Positions 51,819 to 60,941 of a stretch of DNA of 64,000 nucleotides are shown here, piece by piece; within the stretch, counting starts at the first letter, position 1, and each line of letters begins with the position of its first letter. The stretch comes from an uncultured Oscillibacter sp. (GTDB lineage: Bacteria > Bacillota > Clostridia > Oscillospirales > Oscillospiraceae), in the NCBI GenBank assembly GCA_945868085.1, contig CAMBKF010000003.1, positions 1-64,000 on the forward strand, given 5' to 3'. The position numbers and the translations under genes were made by a program. The notes below the pieces were generated by a model. The model was not told the origin of the DNA. It did not search any database and saw nothing but the letters and a program-made list of their open reading frames with translations.

Positions 51819-53173
51819 AGACATTGCACTTGTCGCCGCCCAATGAAAAGCAGAAGCTGTTTTTGCAGTGCCGGAAAAAATACATCGCCTTCGGCGGCGC
51901 ACGGGGCGGCGGGAAAAGCTGGGCCGTGCGCACCAAGGCGAAGCTCATGGCCCTGCGCTATCCGGGGATCCGGATGCTGCTGGTGCGGCGGACCTATCAG
52001 GAGCTGGAGAACAACCACATTCGGTTCCTGCGGCGGGAGCTGGCAGGGATCGCCGGCTACCGGGCTACGGCCAGGCAGTTCATATTTGCCAACGGCAGCG
52101 TGCTGGATTTCGGCTACTGCGCCTGCGACGGGGACCTGGACCGGTACCAGGGGGCGGAGTATGACGTGATCTTTCTGGACGAGGCCACCCAGCTGCGGGA
52201 GGAGTGGATGCGGCAGTTTGCGGCGTGCGTGCGGGGAGTAAACGACTTCCCTAAGCGCATTTACTACACCTGCAACCCCGGGGGACCGGGGCACGGGTAC
52301 ATCAAACGGCTGTTTATCGACAAACGCTATCTGCCGGGGGAAAACCCGGAGGACTATGAGTTTATCCCAGCCCGGGTGACGGACAACCGGGCGCTGCTGA
52401 AAAAACAGCCGGAGTATCTGCAGCAGCTGCAGGCACTGCCGGACAAGCTCCGGGCGGCCTGGCTGGAGGGGAAATGGGACATCTTTCAGGGGCAGTTCTT
52501 CCAGGAGTTTACCGACGACCCGGAGCACTACCGGGACAGACGGTTTACCCATGTCATCGAGCCCTTTGACATCCCCAGGGAGTGGAGGATCTACCGCAGC
52601 TACGATTTCGGCTACGCCAAGCCCTTCTCCTGCGGCTGGTGGGCGGTGGACTTTGACGGGTGTATTTACCGCATCCTGGAGCTGTACGGCTGCACGGAGA
52701 ATCCCGACGAGGGGGTGCGGTGGACCCCGGAGAAGCAATTTGCCAAGATCCGGGAGATCGAGCAGACCCACCCGTGGCTGAAGGGACGGAGCATTGACGG
52801 GGTGGCCGACCCGGCTATCTGGGACACCAGCCGGGGAGAGAGCATCTATGAGACGGCCCTGCGGCACCGGATCTACTTTACAAAGGGCGACAACCGGCGG
52901 ATCCCGGGATGGATGCAGATGCACTACCGAATGGCTTTCGACGAGGAGGGATATCCGCAGATGTATGTATTCAAGGGGTGCAGGGCGTTTATCCGGACGA
53001 TCCCGGAGCTGCGGTTTTCGGACACGGAGCCGGAGGACCTGGACACCCGGCAGGAGGACCACGCGGCGGACGAGAGCCGATATTTCTGTATGTCGCGGCC
53101 CATTCGGCCGGTGCGCCGGGGAGAGGAGCTGGCGCTGGGGGATGATCCGTTGAATATGAGGAACGGACGATGA
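51806..53173 (+). CDS. Phage terminase large subunit
   Basis: 455 aa. The packaging ATPase has Walker A in AFGGARGGGKSWAVR and Walker B in YDVIFLDEATQLRE; the coupling motif is in YYTCNPGGPGH. The nuclease domain has Asp residues in YRSYDFGYAKP and DGVADPAIWD. GTG 51806 overlaps the previous stop by 13 nt and fits the start of homologues; the long upstream reading frame is a shadow of the small-subunit gene. Intact and full length. Confidence 0.92.
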   Translation: MERIETLHLSPPNEKQKLFLQCRKKYIAFGGARGGGKSWAVRTKAKLMALRYPGIRMLLVRRTYQELENNHIRFLRRELAGIAGYRATARQFIFANGSVLDFGYCACDGDLDRYQGAEYDVIFLDEATQLREEWMRQFAACVRGVNDFPKRIYYTCNPGGPGHGYIKRLFIDKRYLPGENPEDYEFIPARVTDNRALLKKQPEYLQQLQALPDKLRAAWLEGKWDIFQGQFFQEFTDDPEHYRDRRFTHVIEPFDIPREWRIYRSYDFGYAKPFSCGWWAVDFDGCIYRILELYGCTENPDEGVRWTPEKQFAKIREIEQTHPWLKGRSIDGVADPAIWDTSRGESIYETALRHRIYFTKGDNRRIPGWMQMHYRMAFDEEGYPQMYVFKGCRAFIRTIPELRFSDTEPEDLDTRQEDHAADESRYFCMSRPIRPVRRGEELALGDDPLNMRNGR

Positions 53174-53693
53174 ATAGAGAGATGTGGATTGCGGGACCTG
53201 TGATATCAGCCACAGGTCCCGCAATGACGTTTTTTGCATGAGGTGCGGCGGTTATCGAGCGGGCGGGGTAGAACCCCGCCCCTACGCAGGACATGGAGTG
53301 CGGTGGGGCGGGCCGATGCTCACATCGGCCCCTACGAAACGGAACGAGGAGTGCGGTGCAGAGATATTACGGATCGCCGAGGCCAGCGTGCGCGCCGGCC
53401 TCGCAATGACAGGCTTTGGCAAGGGGCGCGGCGGCTGCCGAGCGGCGGGACACATGGGCCCCGCCCTACAGAGCCATTTGTGGGGCAGGGCATGCGCACC
53501 TCGCCGGAGGGACGGTGGTTGTCGGCGGCGGGCTGGGGGCAGCCCGCCCTGCGCATAGTGGGGAGATGCCACGACGGGCGGGGCGCAAAAAATTTTTCAC
53601 AATTTTTGCATTGTTGCATGGGAAAGGGCAACAGGGAGGGCAACGGAACGGGGGCGGGAGGGCACAGGTGAGAACAAAAAGGAGGGGTATGGC
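53174..53693. repeat. 520-bp cluster of dispersed palindromic repeats inside the prophage
   Basis: No gene is seen. Two repeat types occur: GC-rich hairpins ending in CCTACG (53262-53286; 53304-53335 with GGGCCGATG/CATCGGCCC) and hairpins ending in GCAATGAC (53196-53227 with GCGGGACCTGTG/CACAGGTCCCGC; 53377-53411). They break the phage structural operon between terminase and portal. Confidence 0.75.
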
Positions 53694-55586
53694 ATGGAGC
53701 CTATGACTTTGCAGAAACCGAAGATCGGTGCGGAGGAGGTGCGCCGGGCGGCGCAGATCCTGAAGAAATACAAGCAGGGAAAGGCGCACCTGGAGAGCCG
53801 CATCATCGACAACGAGCAGTTCTGGAAAATGCGGCACTGGCAGCAGATGGAGAAAAACGGGCAGGGAGGCAATCCTGGCGACCCGCAGCCGGCCAGCGCG
53901 TGGCTGGTGAACTGCATCCTGTCCAAGCACGCGGACGCCATGGACTGCTATCCGGAGCCCACGGTGCTGCCCCGGGAGGAGGGGGACCGGGCGGAGGCAT
54001 CCAAGCTGACGAAAATTTTGCCGGTAGTACTGAAGCAGAATCAGTTCAAGCGGACCTATTCGGACGCCTGGTGGTACAAGCTGAAAAGCGGGTGCGCCGC
54101 CTACGGCGTTTTCTGGGACGCGGGAAAACTGGGCGGGCTGGGGGACATTTCCATCCGCAGAATGGACCTGCTGAACCTGTTCTGGGAGCCGGGAGTCCGG
54201 GACATCCAGGATTCGGAAAATTTCTTTTCCACGGAGCTTGTCAGCAATGCCCAGCTCCTGCGCAGTTATCCGCAGCTGGAGGGAAAGCTGGGAGGCGGCA
54301 GCTTCACAGTGAGCCGGTTCCTCTATGACGACACGGTGGATACCTCCGACAAGTCCCTGGTGGTGGACTGGTACTACCACACCATGGACGGGGGACGGAA
54401 GGTGCTGCAGTACTGCAAATTCGTGGGGGAGACGGTGCTCTACGCCACGGAAAACGACTGGCAGACGCCCACGGAGCAGCGGGTGACCGGCGTGGACGAG
54501 AACGGCGAGCCCGTCCTGGAGGAGGTGCCGGTGGGCCTGCCTATGTGCAGGCGGGGCTGGTACGACCACGGGAAGTACCCGTTTGTGTTCGACGTGCTGT
54601 TCCCCGAGGAGGGGACGCCCTGCGGGTATGGATATATCGACCTGTGCAAGTCACCCCAGAAGCAGATCGACCTCATGAGCCAGGCCATCCTCAAGAACAC
54701 CCTGGCGGCGGCGACGCCGAGATTTTTCATCCGGGCGGACGGCGCGGTGAATGAAAACGAGTACGCCGACTGGACCAAGCCCTTCGTTCACACCAACGGA
54801 AACCTGGGCAGCGACTCCATCGCGCCCATCCACACGGCGGGGCTGGACAGCGTGTATGTGGCGATCCTCCAGAGCAAGATCGCCGAGATGAAGGAGACGG
54901 CGGGCAACCGCGATGTGGCCAACGGCGGCACCGCCTCCGGCGTGACGGCGGCCACGGCCATCGCGGCATTGCAGGAGGCCGGCGGAAAGCTGTCCCGAAA
55001 CATGATCGACGACGGGTACGAGGCGTTTTCCGATGTGGTGACGCTGTGTATTGAGCTGATCCGGCAGTTTTATGGGCTGCCCAGGCAGTTCCGCCTGCTG
55101 GGGGGCGAATTTGCCAGCTATGACAACGCGGGGCTGCAGCCGGTGGCTATGAGCGACGGCGTGGAGACCTCCTACCGGGTGCCGGTGTTTGACCTGGAAA
55201 TTTCCGCCCAGCAGGAAAATCCCTACAAGACTATGGAGTACAACCAGTTTGCCCTGCAGCTGTTCCAGATGGGGTTCTTCCGGGAGGACATGGCCCCCCA
55301 GGCCCTGCGGTGCCTGGAGCTGATGGACTTTAAGAACAAAGACATGGTGATGGCCATGATACAGAACGGGCAGACCCAGCAGAGGGAGATCCAGCAGCTG
55401 CGCCAGCGGCTGATGCAGGCGGCGGCTGTGGTGGACCAGGTGAAAGGGACCCATCTGGCCCAGCAGCTGGCCCAGGAGTACGCCGCGGCACAGAAGGACG
55501 CCAAGGGCAGCGCCTGGCAGGCCGGAAAGCTCAGCTCCGTGGAGCGCACCAGGCGCGGCACCCGGGAGGCGGTGCGGCCCAAATGA
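53694..55586 (+). CDS. Phage portal protein
   Basis: 630 aa. It forms the ring through which DNA enters the head. The length and motifs (SAWLVNCILSKHADAMDCYP, MDLLNLFWEPGVRDIQDSEN, KSPQKQIDLMSQAILKNT, and a long helical C-terminus with QQREIQQLRQRLMQAAAVV) fit the large portals of podoviruses (P22-like fold) rather than the roughly 400-aa HK97 type. The start has GGAGG upstream. Its stop overlaps the Prp gene start by 4 nt. Confidence 0.8.
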   Translation: MEPMTLQKPKIGAEEVRRAAQILKKYKQGKAHLESRIIDNEQFWKMRHWQQMEKNGQGGNPGDPQPASAWLVNCILSKHADAMDCYPEPTVLPREEGDRAEASKLTKILPVVLKQNQFKRTYSDAWWYKLKSGCAAYGVFWDAGKLGGLGDISIRRMDLLNLFWEPGVRDIQDSENFFSTELVSNAQLLRSYPQLEGKLGGGSFTVSRFLYDDTVDTSDKSLVVDWYYHTMDGGRKVLQYCKFVGETVLYATENDWQTPTEQRVTGVDENGEPVLEEVPVGLPMCRRGWYDHGKYPFVFDVLFPEEGTPCGYGYIDLCKSPQKQIDLMSQAILKNTLAAATPRFFIRADGAVNENEYADWTKPFVHTNGNLGSDSIAPIHTAGLDSVYVAILQSKIAEMKETAGNRDVANGGTASGVTAATAIAALQEAGGKLSRNMIDDGYEAFSDVVTLCIELIRQFYGLPRQFRLLGGEFASYDNAGLQPVAMSDGVETSYRVPVFDLEISAQQENPYKTMEYNQFALQLFQMGFFREDMAPQALRCLELMDFKNKDMVMAMIQNGQTQQREIQQLRQRLMQAAAVVDQVKGTHLAQQLAQEYAAAQKDAKGSAWQAGKLSSVERTRRGTREAVRPK

Positions 55587-55861
55587 TCCGGGTGACGGCG
55601 GAGCCGGGACGGCTGACCCTGGAGGGGCACGCGGACTATGCCCCGGCGGGGAAGGACATCGTGTGCGCGGCGGTATCGGCCCTGGTACTGGCCCTGGCGG
55701 AGCGGCTGCAGGAGAAAAACCTGGTAAAGGAGCTCATTATGCGGCCGGGGTATGTGCGCATCGCCATGCGGGGCGCGGACAGGGAGGCGGAACTGGTGAA
55801 ATGCGGGCTGCGGCAGCTGGAGAGGCGGTTTCCCCGGTGCGTGGAGGTGAATGAAAAATAG
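55583..55861 (+). CDS. prp: Prp-family cysteine protease, probable prohead protease
   Basis: 92 aa. The Prp signature is clear: catalytic His in LEGHADYAPAGKDIVCAAVS and the Cys in the same stretch (DIVCAAVS). Cellular Prp removes the N-terminal extension of ribosomal protein L27, and in Staphylococcus phage 80-alpha it also cleaves capsid and scaffold. Here the gene is coupled to the portal and stands before the scaffold and capsid genes, far from rplU-rpmA, so it is phage-encoded. The capsid N-terminus offers a matching cleavage site. Confidence 0.85.
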   Translation: MIRVTAEPGRLTLEGHADYAPAGKDIVCAAVSALVLALAERLQEKNLVKELIMRPGYVRIAMRGADREAELVKCGLRQLERRFPRCVEVNEK

Positions 55862-55873
55862 GCGGCGCGCAAA

Positions 55874-55934
55874 AAAACCTCGCAGAGTTCGCGTCCGCAG
55901 ACGCGAAAAAGTTCAAAGGAATTTTCGACAGGTC
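55874..55934. repeat. Hairpin repeat related to 30218-30288
   Basis: It shares CCTCGCAGAGTT at one end and GGAATTTTCG-CAGG at the other with the repeat between pth and mfd. The central stem is CGCGTC-CGCA-GACGCG. Confidence 0.55.
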
Positions 55935-56004
55935 CAGATGGCCATTTCTCCCGGCGAGGGAGTGATGATACGGGTCGTGGCCTACCACGGGAAAGGATGA
56001 GACC

Positions 56005-56592
56005 ATGGAAATGGAAGAAAATCAGGCACAGCTTTGTGAAGCATCGGGCGATACGGCTCCCGACGCCGGGGGGCAGGAGGACTTCGAATCTTTGATCCGG
56101 GGCAGGTACAAGGAGGAGTTTGATGCCAGGGTGCGCAAGATCCTGGACGGACGGCTGCGGGGCATGCGGCAGGAGAATCAGCGGCTGAAGGAACAGAAGG
56201 AGATGCTGGAGCAGGCGCGGAAAGCGGAGGCGGCGGAGCGCATTGACCGGCTGCGCAGGCAGGAGGGAGAGCTGAAGCGGCTGTATCCGGACTTTGACTG
56301 GCAGAAGGAGATGCGCAGCGAGGGCTTCGGGCGGCTGATCCTGGCTGGGGTGGAGCCCCGGACGGCCTATGAGACGGTACATGGCCGGGAGCTGATGAAA
56401 AAGGCCATGCGCTACGCTGCGGGACGTACCCGCAGGCAGGTGGCCGGGAGCCTGGCCAGCGGCATGAGCCGGGTGGCGGAAAACGGCGGCAGGAGCATTG
56501 CCGTGACGGCCAGCGACCCCCGAGGACTGACCAGCGAGGATCTGGCGGACATCCGCCGGCGTGTACTGGACGGGGAGAAGATCCGATTCTGA
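56005..56592 (+). CDS. Putative phage scaffolding protein
   Basis: 195 aa, highly charged and helical, with a long coiled coil (about 40-95; MRQENQRLKEQKEMLEQARK) and a basic C-terminus (VLDGEKIRF). No enzymatic motif. Scaffolds are recognised mainly by this composition and by the position before the capsid gene, both true here. It lacks the LNxQxFA-like motif of the capsid, so cleavage by Prp is not predicted at its N-terminus. Confidence 0.65.
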   Translation: MEMEENQAQLCEASGDTAPDAGGQEDFESLIRGRYKEEFDARVRKILDGRLRGMRQENQRLKEQKEMLEQARKAEAAERIDRLRRQEGELKRLYPDFDWQKEMRSEGFGRLILAGVEPRTAYETVHGRELMKKAMRYAAGRTRRQVAGSLASGMSRVAENGGRSIAVTASDPRGLTSEDLADIRRRVLDGEKIRF

Positions 56593-57161
56593 CGGAGAGC
56601 GCTGGGGGAGATTTTGACCTTTGGGGACGGGCGCGGGCGCGGAGCGCCCTTGCAATGACACCACTTACAGGAAATGTCGAGCGAGGGGAGTGCGGATTGC
56701 CACACCAGTGACGTCGGTCACTGGTTCGCAATGACAGGGTTTTTGCAAGGGATGCGGTGGAGGTCCGGCGGCGGGGTGAGGGGAGCGAATCGAGCGCTGC
56801 CGGTGGCAGAAAAAGCGAGATGAGCGAGTGGCCGCGGTCAAAATTTTAAGCGTCCGCCGTAAGGCGGCGCAGAAATTTTGGGCACCGCAACAGAACCGCC
56901 CTACGCAAGCACAAGAGCTGCGGTACAGACCCGGCGGACGGGCAGAGGCGTCAGCTTCTACGGATGCGCTGCAAGGAGTGCGTAAGGGAGGGGCTCTGCC
57001 CCTCTCGCGGGCGGGGTAGAACCCCGCCCCTACGGAAGCATTGCAAGAGGTGCGGCGGCTGATGGCGGGGCATCCTCGTGACGACAGGGCTTTGCAAGGG
57101 ACGAAATCTTCAGAGCGCGGGAGAAAGTGAAAAATTTTTATTGAAGAAAGGAAAGATGACT
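56593..57161. repeat. 569-bp repeat-rich interval before the capsid gene
   Basis: No gene is seen. It contains a GCAATGAC-type hairpin (56692-56736; ACCAGTGAC/GTCACTGGT), the reverse complement of the pgk-tpiA repeat (56824-56893), and a GGCGGGGTAGAACCCCGCC hairpin with its tail (57010-57034). The capsid promoter or read-through path is unclear. Confidence 0.7.
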
Positions 57162-58379
57162 ATGGAACTGAACTATCAGATGTTTGCAGACGCGAACACC
57201 CAGACTACCGGCGGCCTGTCCGCCGAGATGAAGACCTATTACGGCATGGAGCTGCTGGAAAATGCCAAGCCCCAGCTGGTACACAACCAGTTTGCCGCCA
57301 CCAAGCCCCTGCCTGTGGGCGGCGGCAAGACCGTGGAGTGGCGTAAGTTCGGCGCCTTTGACAAGGCACTGACACCTCTGACCGAGGGCGTGACCCCCGA
57401 CGGCAGCGGCATCTCCGTCAGCTACATCACCAAGGAGCTGGCCCAGTACGGCGACTACACCACCGTGTCCGACATGCTGGACCTGACCGCCATCGACGAC
57501 GTGGTGCTGGAGATCACCGACCGCCACGGCAACAACATGGGCCTGACCCTGGACACCGTGACCCGCAATGAGATCCAGCAGGGCAACCAGGTGATCTATG
57601 CGCCGGTGCTGGGCGAGGGCGGCAAGCAGACCGCCGTGACCAGCCGCGCGGCCCTGACTCCCGCCTGCAAGATGACCAGCGAGCTGGTGGCCAAGGCCGC
57701 CACCCAGCTGAAGAAGATGAACGCGCCGACCTTTGACGGCAAGTATGTGTGCATCATCCACCCCTCCGTGGCCTTTGACCTGCGCCAGGACGAGGCGTGG
57801 ATCGCCGCCCATCAGTATGCCGCCGCCACGGAGCTGTTCTCGGGCGAAATTGGCGAGCTGCACGGCGTGCGCTTCGTGGAGACCACCGAGGCCAAGATCT
57901 TCTGCGGCGCCGACCTGGCATCCAACGCCCGTAATCTGGCGGTGAAGGGCGCAGTGACGAACAACGCCACCGTGGCCTTTGACGGCGGCACCGTGGCAGC
58001 CGGCAGCCTGGCCGGCCGCTATGTGATCATCGGCGGCAAGCGCCACAAGGTGCTCAGCAACACCACCGGCTCCATGACCCTGGCGGAGGCCATTACCGCC
58101 GATGACGACGCCGTTATTTATCCCGGCGAGGGCGGCGCTGAGGGCTGCGCCGTGTATGGCTGCCTGTTCGTGGGCAAGGGCGCATACGGCGTGGTGGATC
58201 TCAGCGAGGGTACCGAGGTCATCGTGAAGCCCCGGGGCTCTTCCGGCACCGCCGATCCCCTGGATCAGCGCTCCAGCGTGGGCTGGAAGGGCATTCACGC
58301 CGCCGCTATCCTGTACGACGAGTACATGGTGCGCGTGGAGTGCGGCTCCTCCTACTCCAAGGAGGACAAGGCCAACTGA
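57162..58379 (+). CDS. N4-gp56 family major capsid protein
   Basis: 405 aa. LVHNQFAATKPLPVGGGKTV, FGAFDKALTPLTEGVTPDG and LAQYGDYTTVSDMLDLTAID are typical of the N4-gp56 capsid family of podoviruses. Residues 1-9 read MELNYQMFA, close to the LNLQFFA cleavage motif of Prp substrates, so the mature protein may begin after Ala or Phe near residue 8. ATG 57162 is preferred on spacing from AAGGAAAG; ATG 57156 is the alternative. Codon use is even and GC-rich, suggesting high expression. Confidence 0.88.
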   Translation: MELNYQMFADANTQTTGGLSAEMKTYYGMELLENAKPQLVHNQFAATKPLPVGGGKTVEWRKFGAFDKALTPLTEGVTPDGSGISVSYITKELAQYGDYTTVSDMLDLTAIDDVVLEITDRHGNNMGLTLDTVTRNEIQQGNQVIYAPVLGEGGKQTAVTSRAALTPACKMTSELVAKAATQLKKMNAPTFDGKYVCIIHPSVAFDLRQDEAWIAAHQYAAATELFSGEIGELHGVRFVETTEAKIFCGADLASNARNLAVKGAVTNNATVAFDGGTVAAGSLAGRYVIIGGKRHKVLSNTTGSMTLAEAITADDDAVIYPGEGGAEGCAVYGCLFVGKGAYGVVDLSEGTEVIVKPRGSSGTADPLDQRSSVGWKGIHAAAILYDEYMVRVECGSSYSKEDKAN

Positions 58380-58618
58380 GCGGTTTGTGGGGGCGGGAGG
58401 AAATTTTGCCGGCTTGAGGGTCGGGCGGGGTAGAACCCCGCCCCTACGGAGTATCAAGTAGTTTGGTACGGTGGGACGATGTGGGCATCGTCCCCTACGA
58501 GATGTTTTGCGGGGCGGGGTGCATGTGCACTGCGGCGGGGTGAGGGCACCCCGCCCTACGGGCAGCAAGGAGACCGGTATAAGGCCGGCGGCGGAGCGGA
58601 TAAGAAAGGAGTTTTTTC
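58380..58618. repeat. Repeat-rich interval after the capsid gene
   Basis: Three CCTACG-type hairpins lie in a row (58424-58448, 58472-58500 and 58533-58560). The first is identical over 25 bp to 53262-53286 and 57010-57034. No gene is seen. Confidence 0.72.
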
Positions 58619-58822
58619 ATGAAAGAGGAAATGTGCAAGGTTTATCTGCCCAGGGGCAGAAAGAACGAGGAGAATTTTGTGATCGTGTCCGTGAACGGAC
58701 GCAGCTACAAGATCATGAAGGGCGTGGAGGTGGAGGTGCCCGCGTGCGTGGCGGAGGTGCTGGAGAACAGCCGCATGATGGCTGACGCCGCCCGGCGCTA
58801 TGTGGACACCATGGCCAACTGA
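58619..58822 (+). CDS. Small phage protein of unknown function
   Basis: 67 aa. A short beta-rich part (KVYLPRGRKNEENFVIVSVNG) is followed by EVPACVAEVLENSRMM. AAAGGAG precedes the ATG. It is not recognised; the position after the capsid suggests a head decoration or completion protein. It ends 13 nt before the next gene. Confidence 0.6.
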   Translation: MKEEMCKVYLPRGRKNEENFVIVSVNGRSYKIMKGVEVEVPACVAEVLENSRMMADAARRYVDTMAN

Positions 58823-58835
58823 GAAGGAGGACACT

Positions 58836-59207
58836 ATGGGCAAAATGACGGCGGGACAGGTGCTGACCCAGGTGGACAGCCTCCTGCCCAACGCATACAC
58901 CCGGGAGGAGAAGCTCCGGTGGCTGCTGCAGGCGGAGGGCACCCTCATCCGGGAGGTGCTGCAGCCGGTGGACCGGGAGACATCCGTGCCGGAAAAGCTG
59001 GAGGAGAGCACCGTGCTGACGGCCGGGACGCCCTATGACGGGCTGTACGGCCTGTATGTGCAGGCGCAGATCCACTACGCCGACGGCGACATGGTGCGCT
59101 GGAACAACGCCATGACCCTGTGGAACCGGGGCGTGGAGACTCTGCAGGCGGAGACGCTGCGGAAAACGGGTGGGACGCAGGCGGCGAAATGCCTGCGCCT
59201 TTGCTGA
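58836..59207 (+). CDS. Putative head-tail connector or adaptor protein
   Basis: 123 aa, mainly helical (VLTQVDSLLPNAYTREEKLR; TPYDGLYGLYVQAQIHYADG; MTLWNRGVETLQAETL). This resembles small phage connector proteins that follow the capsid gene; family not certain. ATG 58836 has AAGGAGG upstream. Spacing to the next gene is 15 nt. Confidence 0.6.
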   Translation: MGKMTAGQVLTQVDSLLPNAYTREEKLRWLLQAEGTLIREVLQPVDRETSVPEKLEESTVLTAGTPYDGLYGLYVQAQIHYADGDMVRWNNAMTLWNRGVETLQAETLRKTGGTQAAKCLRLC

Positions 59208-59222
59208 AAGGGGGCGAAGGGG

Positions 59223-60941
59223 ATGTTCTTTCCGATGCTGAAAAAGACGGGACTGGAAAGGGTGACGGTGACGGATCTTCCGGGCCTTGACCGCAGGGAA
59301 ACGGCTAAGATCGGTGGATTCCGGGAGATGCGGAACCTGTGCGGGGAGGGATACCCCGCCCTGCGGACCCGGCCGGCAAGGGGGCTGGCCGCCACGGTGA
59401 CCAAGCCCGGCGGCCTGACGGCAAAGGACGCCCTGATCTGGGTGGACGGCACGCGCATCCGCGTAAACGGCGAGGCGGTGGGCCCGGTGCTGACGGAGGG
59501 AGAAAAGGATTTGATCAGCATGGGGGCGTATCTGATCGTTTTTCCCGACAAGGTGTATCTCAACACCAAGGATCTGACGGACTACGGCAGCCTGGAGTGC
59601 GAAAGGACTGCCTCGGCGGGGGTGGCCATCAGCCTGTGCGACGCGGAGGGCACAACCTACAGCGACGTGGTCCAGAGCGCCGGAGCGCCGGAGGACCCGG
59701 AGGAGGGGGCGCTGTGGATGGATGTATCCGGCTCGGAGCCGGTGCTGCGGCAGTACGGGCAGGATTGCTGGACGGCCCTGCAGAACGTGTGCGTGAAGCT
59801 GCAGGCGACCCTGCTGGGAAAGGGATTTGCCGCCGGGGACGGCGTGACGGTCTCCGGCTGTGCCGCGGCAAGGCTCAACGGGGAGAAGGTCCTGCAGGCG
59901 ACAGGGGAGAATTGGGTGGTCTTTCCCGGGATCGTGGCGGGGAATACCTCCCAAAAGACGGCGGTGACCATCAGCCGCACCGTGCCGGAGATGGACTTTG
60001 TAGTGCAGAGCGGCAACCGGCTGTGGGGGTGCCGGTACGGCATGACGGACGGCGAGGCCGTGAATGAGATCTACGCCAGCAAGCTGGGGGACTTTAAGAA
60101 CTGGAGATGCTTTGAAGGACTGTCCACGGACAGCTACGCCGCGGCCAGAGGCTCCGATGGGGCATTTACCGGAGCGGTGAGCTATCTGGGAAACCCCATC
60201 TTCTTCAAGGAGCGCTGCATGGAGCGGGTGTACGCCGGAAGCCAGGGGGCTCATCAGATCGTGACCACGGAATGCAGCGGCGTGCAGAAGGGCAGCGCCA
60301 AAAGCCTGCAGGTGGTGGGCGGCGTGCTGTACTACCTGTCCGGCGAGGGCGTGCAGGCCTTTGACGGGAGTTTGCCGGTGACGGTATCCCAGACCTTGGG
60401 CGAGAAACGATACAGCGCGGGCGTTGGCGGCGTGTGGCGGGAGAAATACTATCTCTCGGCACTGGACGAGGACGGCGCGGCTTCCCTGCTGGTATACGAC
60501 AGCGAGAGAAAGCTGTGGCACCGGGAGGACGAGCTGCGGGCGGTAGGTTTTGCCTGCAAGGGCGGAGAGCTTTACTGCCTGAGCGCGGACGGAAAGCTGC
60601 TGAGCATGCACGGCGAGAGCGGCGAAAAGGAAACGGGCTTTACCTGGCTGGCGGAGACCGGGGAACTGGGACTGCAGACCCCGGAGCGCAAGCGGATGAC
60701 GCGGCTGCTGCTGGCGCTGCGGCCCGAGCAGGGGGCGACGGTGGCGGCATGGGTCAGCTATGACCGGGGAGCCACCTGGCAAAAGCAGGGGCAGATCACC
60801 GGCAGCGGCGACATACGGGAGCAGCTGGTGGCCATACGGCCCAGGCAGTGCCGGGCCATGCGGCTGAAGCTGACCGGCAGCGGCCAATGCGTCATTTTTG
60901 CCGCCACGGCCCTATACGAGAGAGGAAGTGACCGGCTGTGA
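59223..60941 (+). CDS. Large phage structural protein, probable tail hub or nozzle-like
   Basis: 572 aa, beta-rich with repeated blade-like units (VVQSGNRLWGCRYGMTDGEA; VVGGVLYYLSGEGVQAFDGS; CKGGELYCLSADGKLLSMHG), suggesting a beta-propeller. In podoviruses, propeller-bearing tail-hub/nozzle proteins follow the connector gene, as here. The family was not recognised by name. The start GGGG-rich region before ATG 59223 can serve as ribosome-binding site. Its stop overlaps the next gene's GTG by 4 nt. Confidence 0.6.
   Translation: MFFPMLKKTGLERVTVTDLPGLDRRETAKIGGFREMRNLCGEGYPALRTRPARGLAATVTKPGGLTAKDALIWVDGTRIRVNGEAVGPVLTEGEKDLISMGAYLIVFPDKVYLNTKDLTDYGSLECERTASAGVAISLCDAEGTTYSDVVQSAGAPEDPEEGALWMDVSGSEPVLRQYGQDCWTALQNVCVKLQATLLGKGFAAGDGVTVSGCAAARLNGEKVLQATGENWVVFPGIVAGNTSQKTAVTISRTVPEMDFVVQSGNRLWGCRYGMTDGEAVNEIYASKLGDFKNWRCFEGLSTDSYAAARGSDGAFTGAVSYLGNPIFFKERCMERVYAGSQGAHQIVTTECSGVQKGSAKSLQVVGGVLYYLSGEGVQAFDGSLPVTVSQTLGEKRYSAGVGGVWREKYYLSALDEDGAASLLVYDSERKLWHREDELRAVGFACKGGELYCLSADGKLLSMHGESGEKETGFTWLAETGELGLQTPERKRMTRLLLALRPEQGATVAAWVSYDRGATWQKQGQITGSGDIREQLVAIRPRQCRAMRLKLTGSGQCVIFAATALYERGSDRL

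Noticed and set aside
53174..53693. CRISPR array
   Set aside because: Repeats are hairpins of differing length and sequence without regular spacing or unique spacers, and no cas genes are present.
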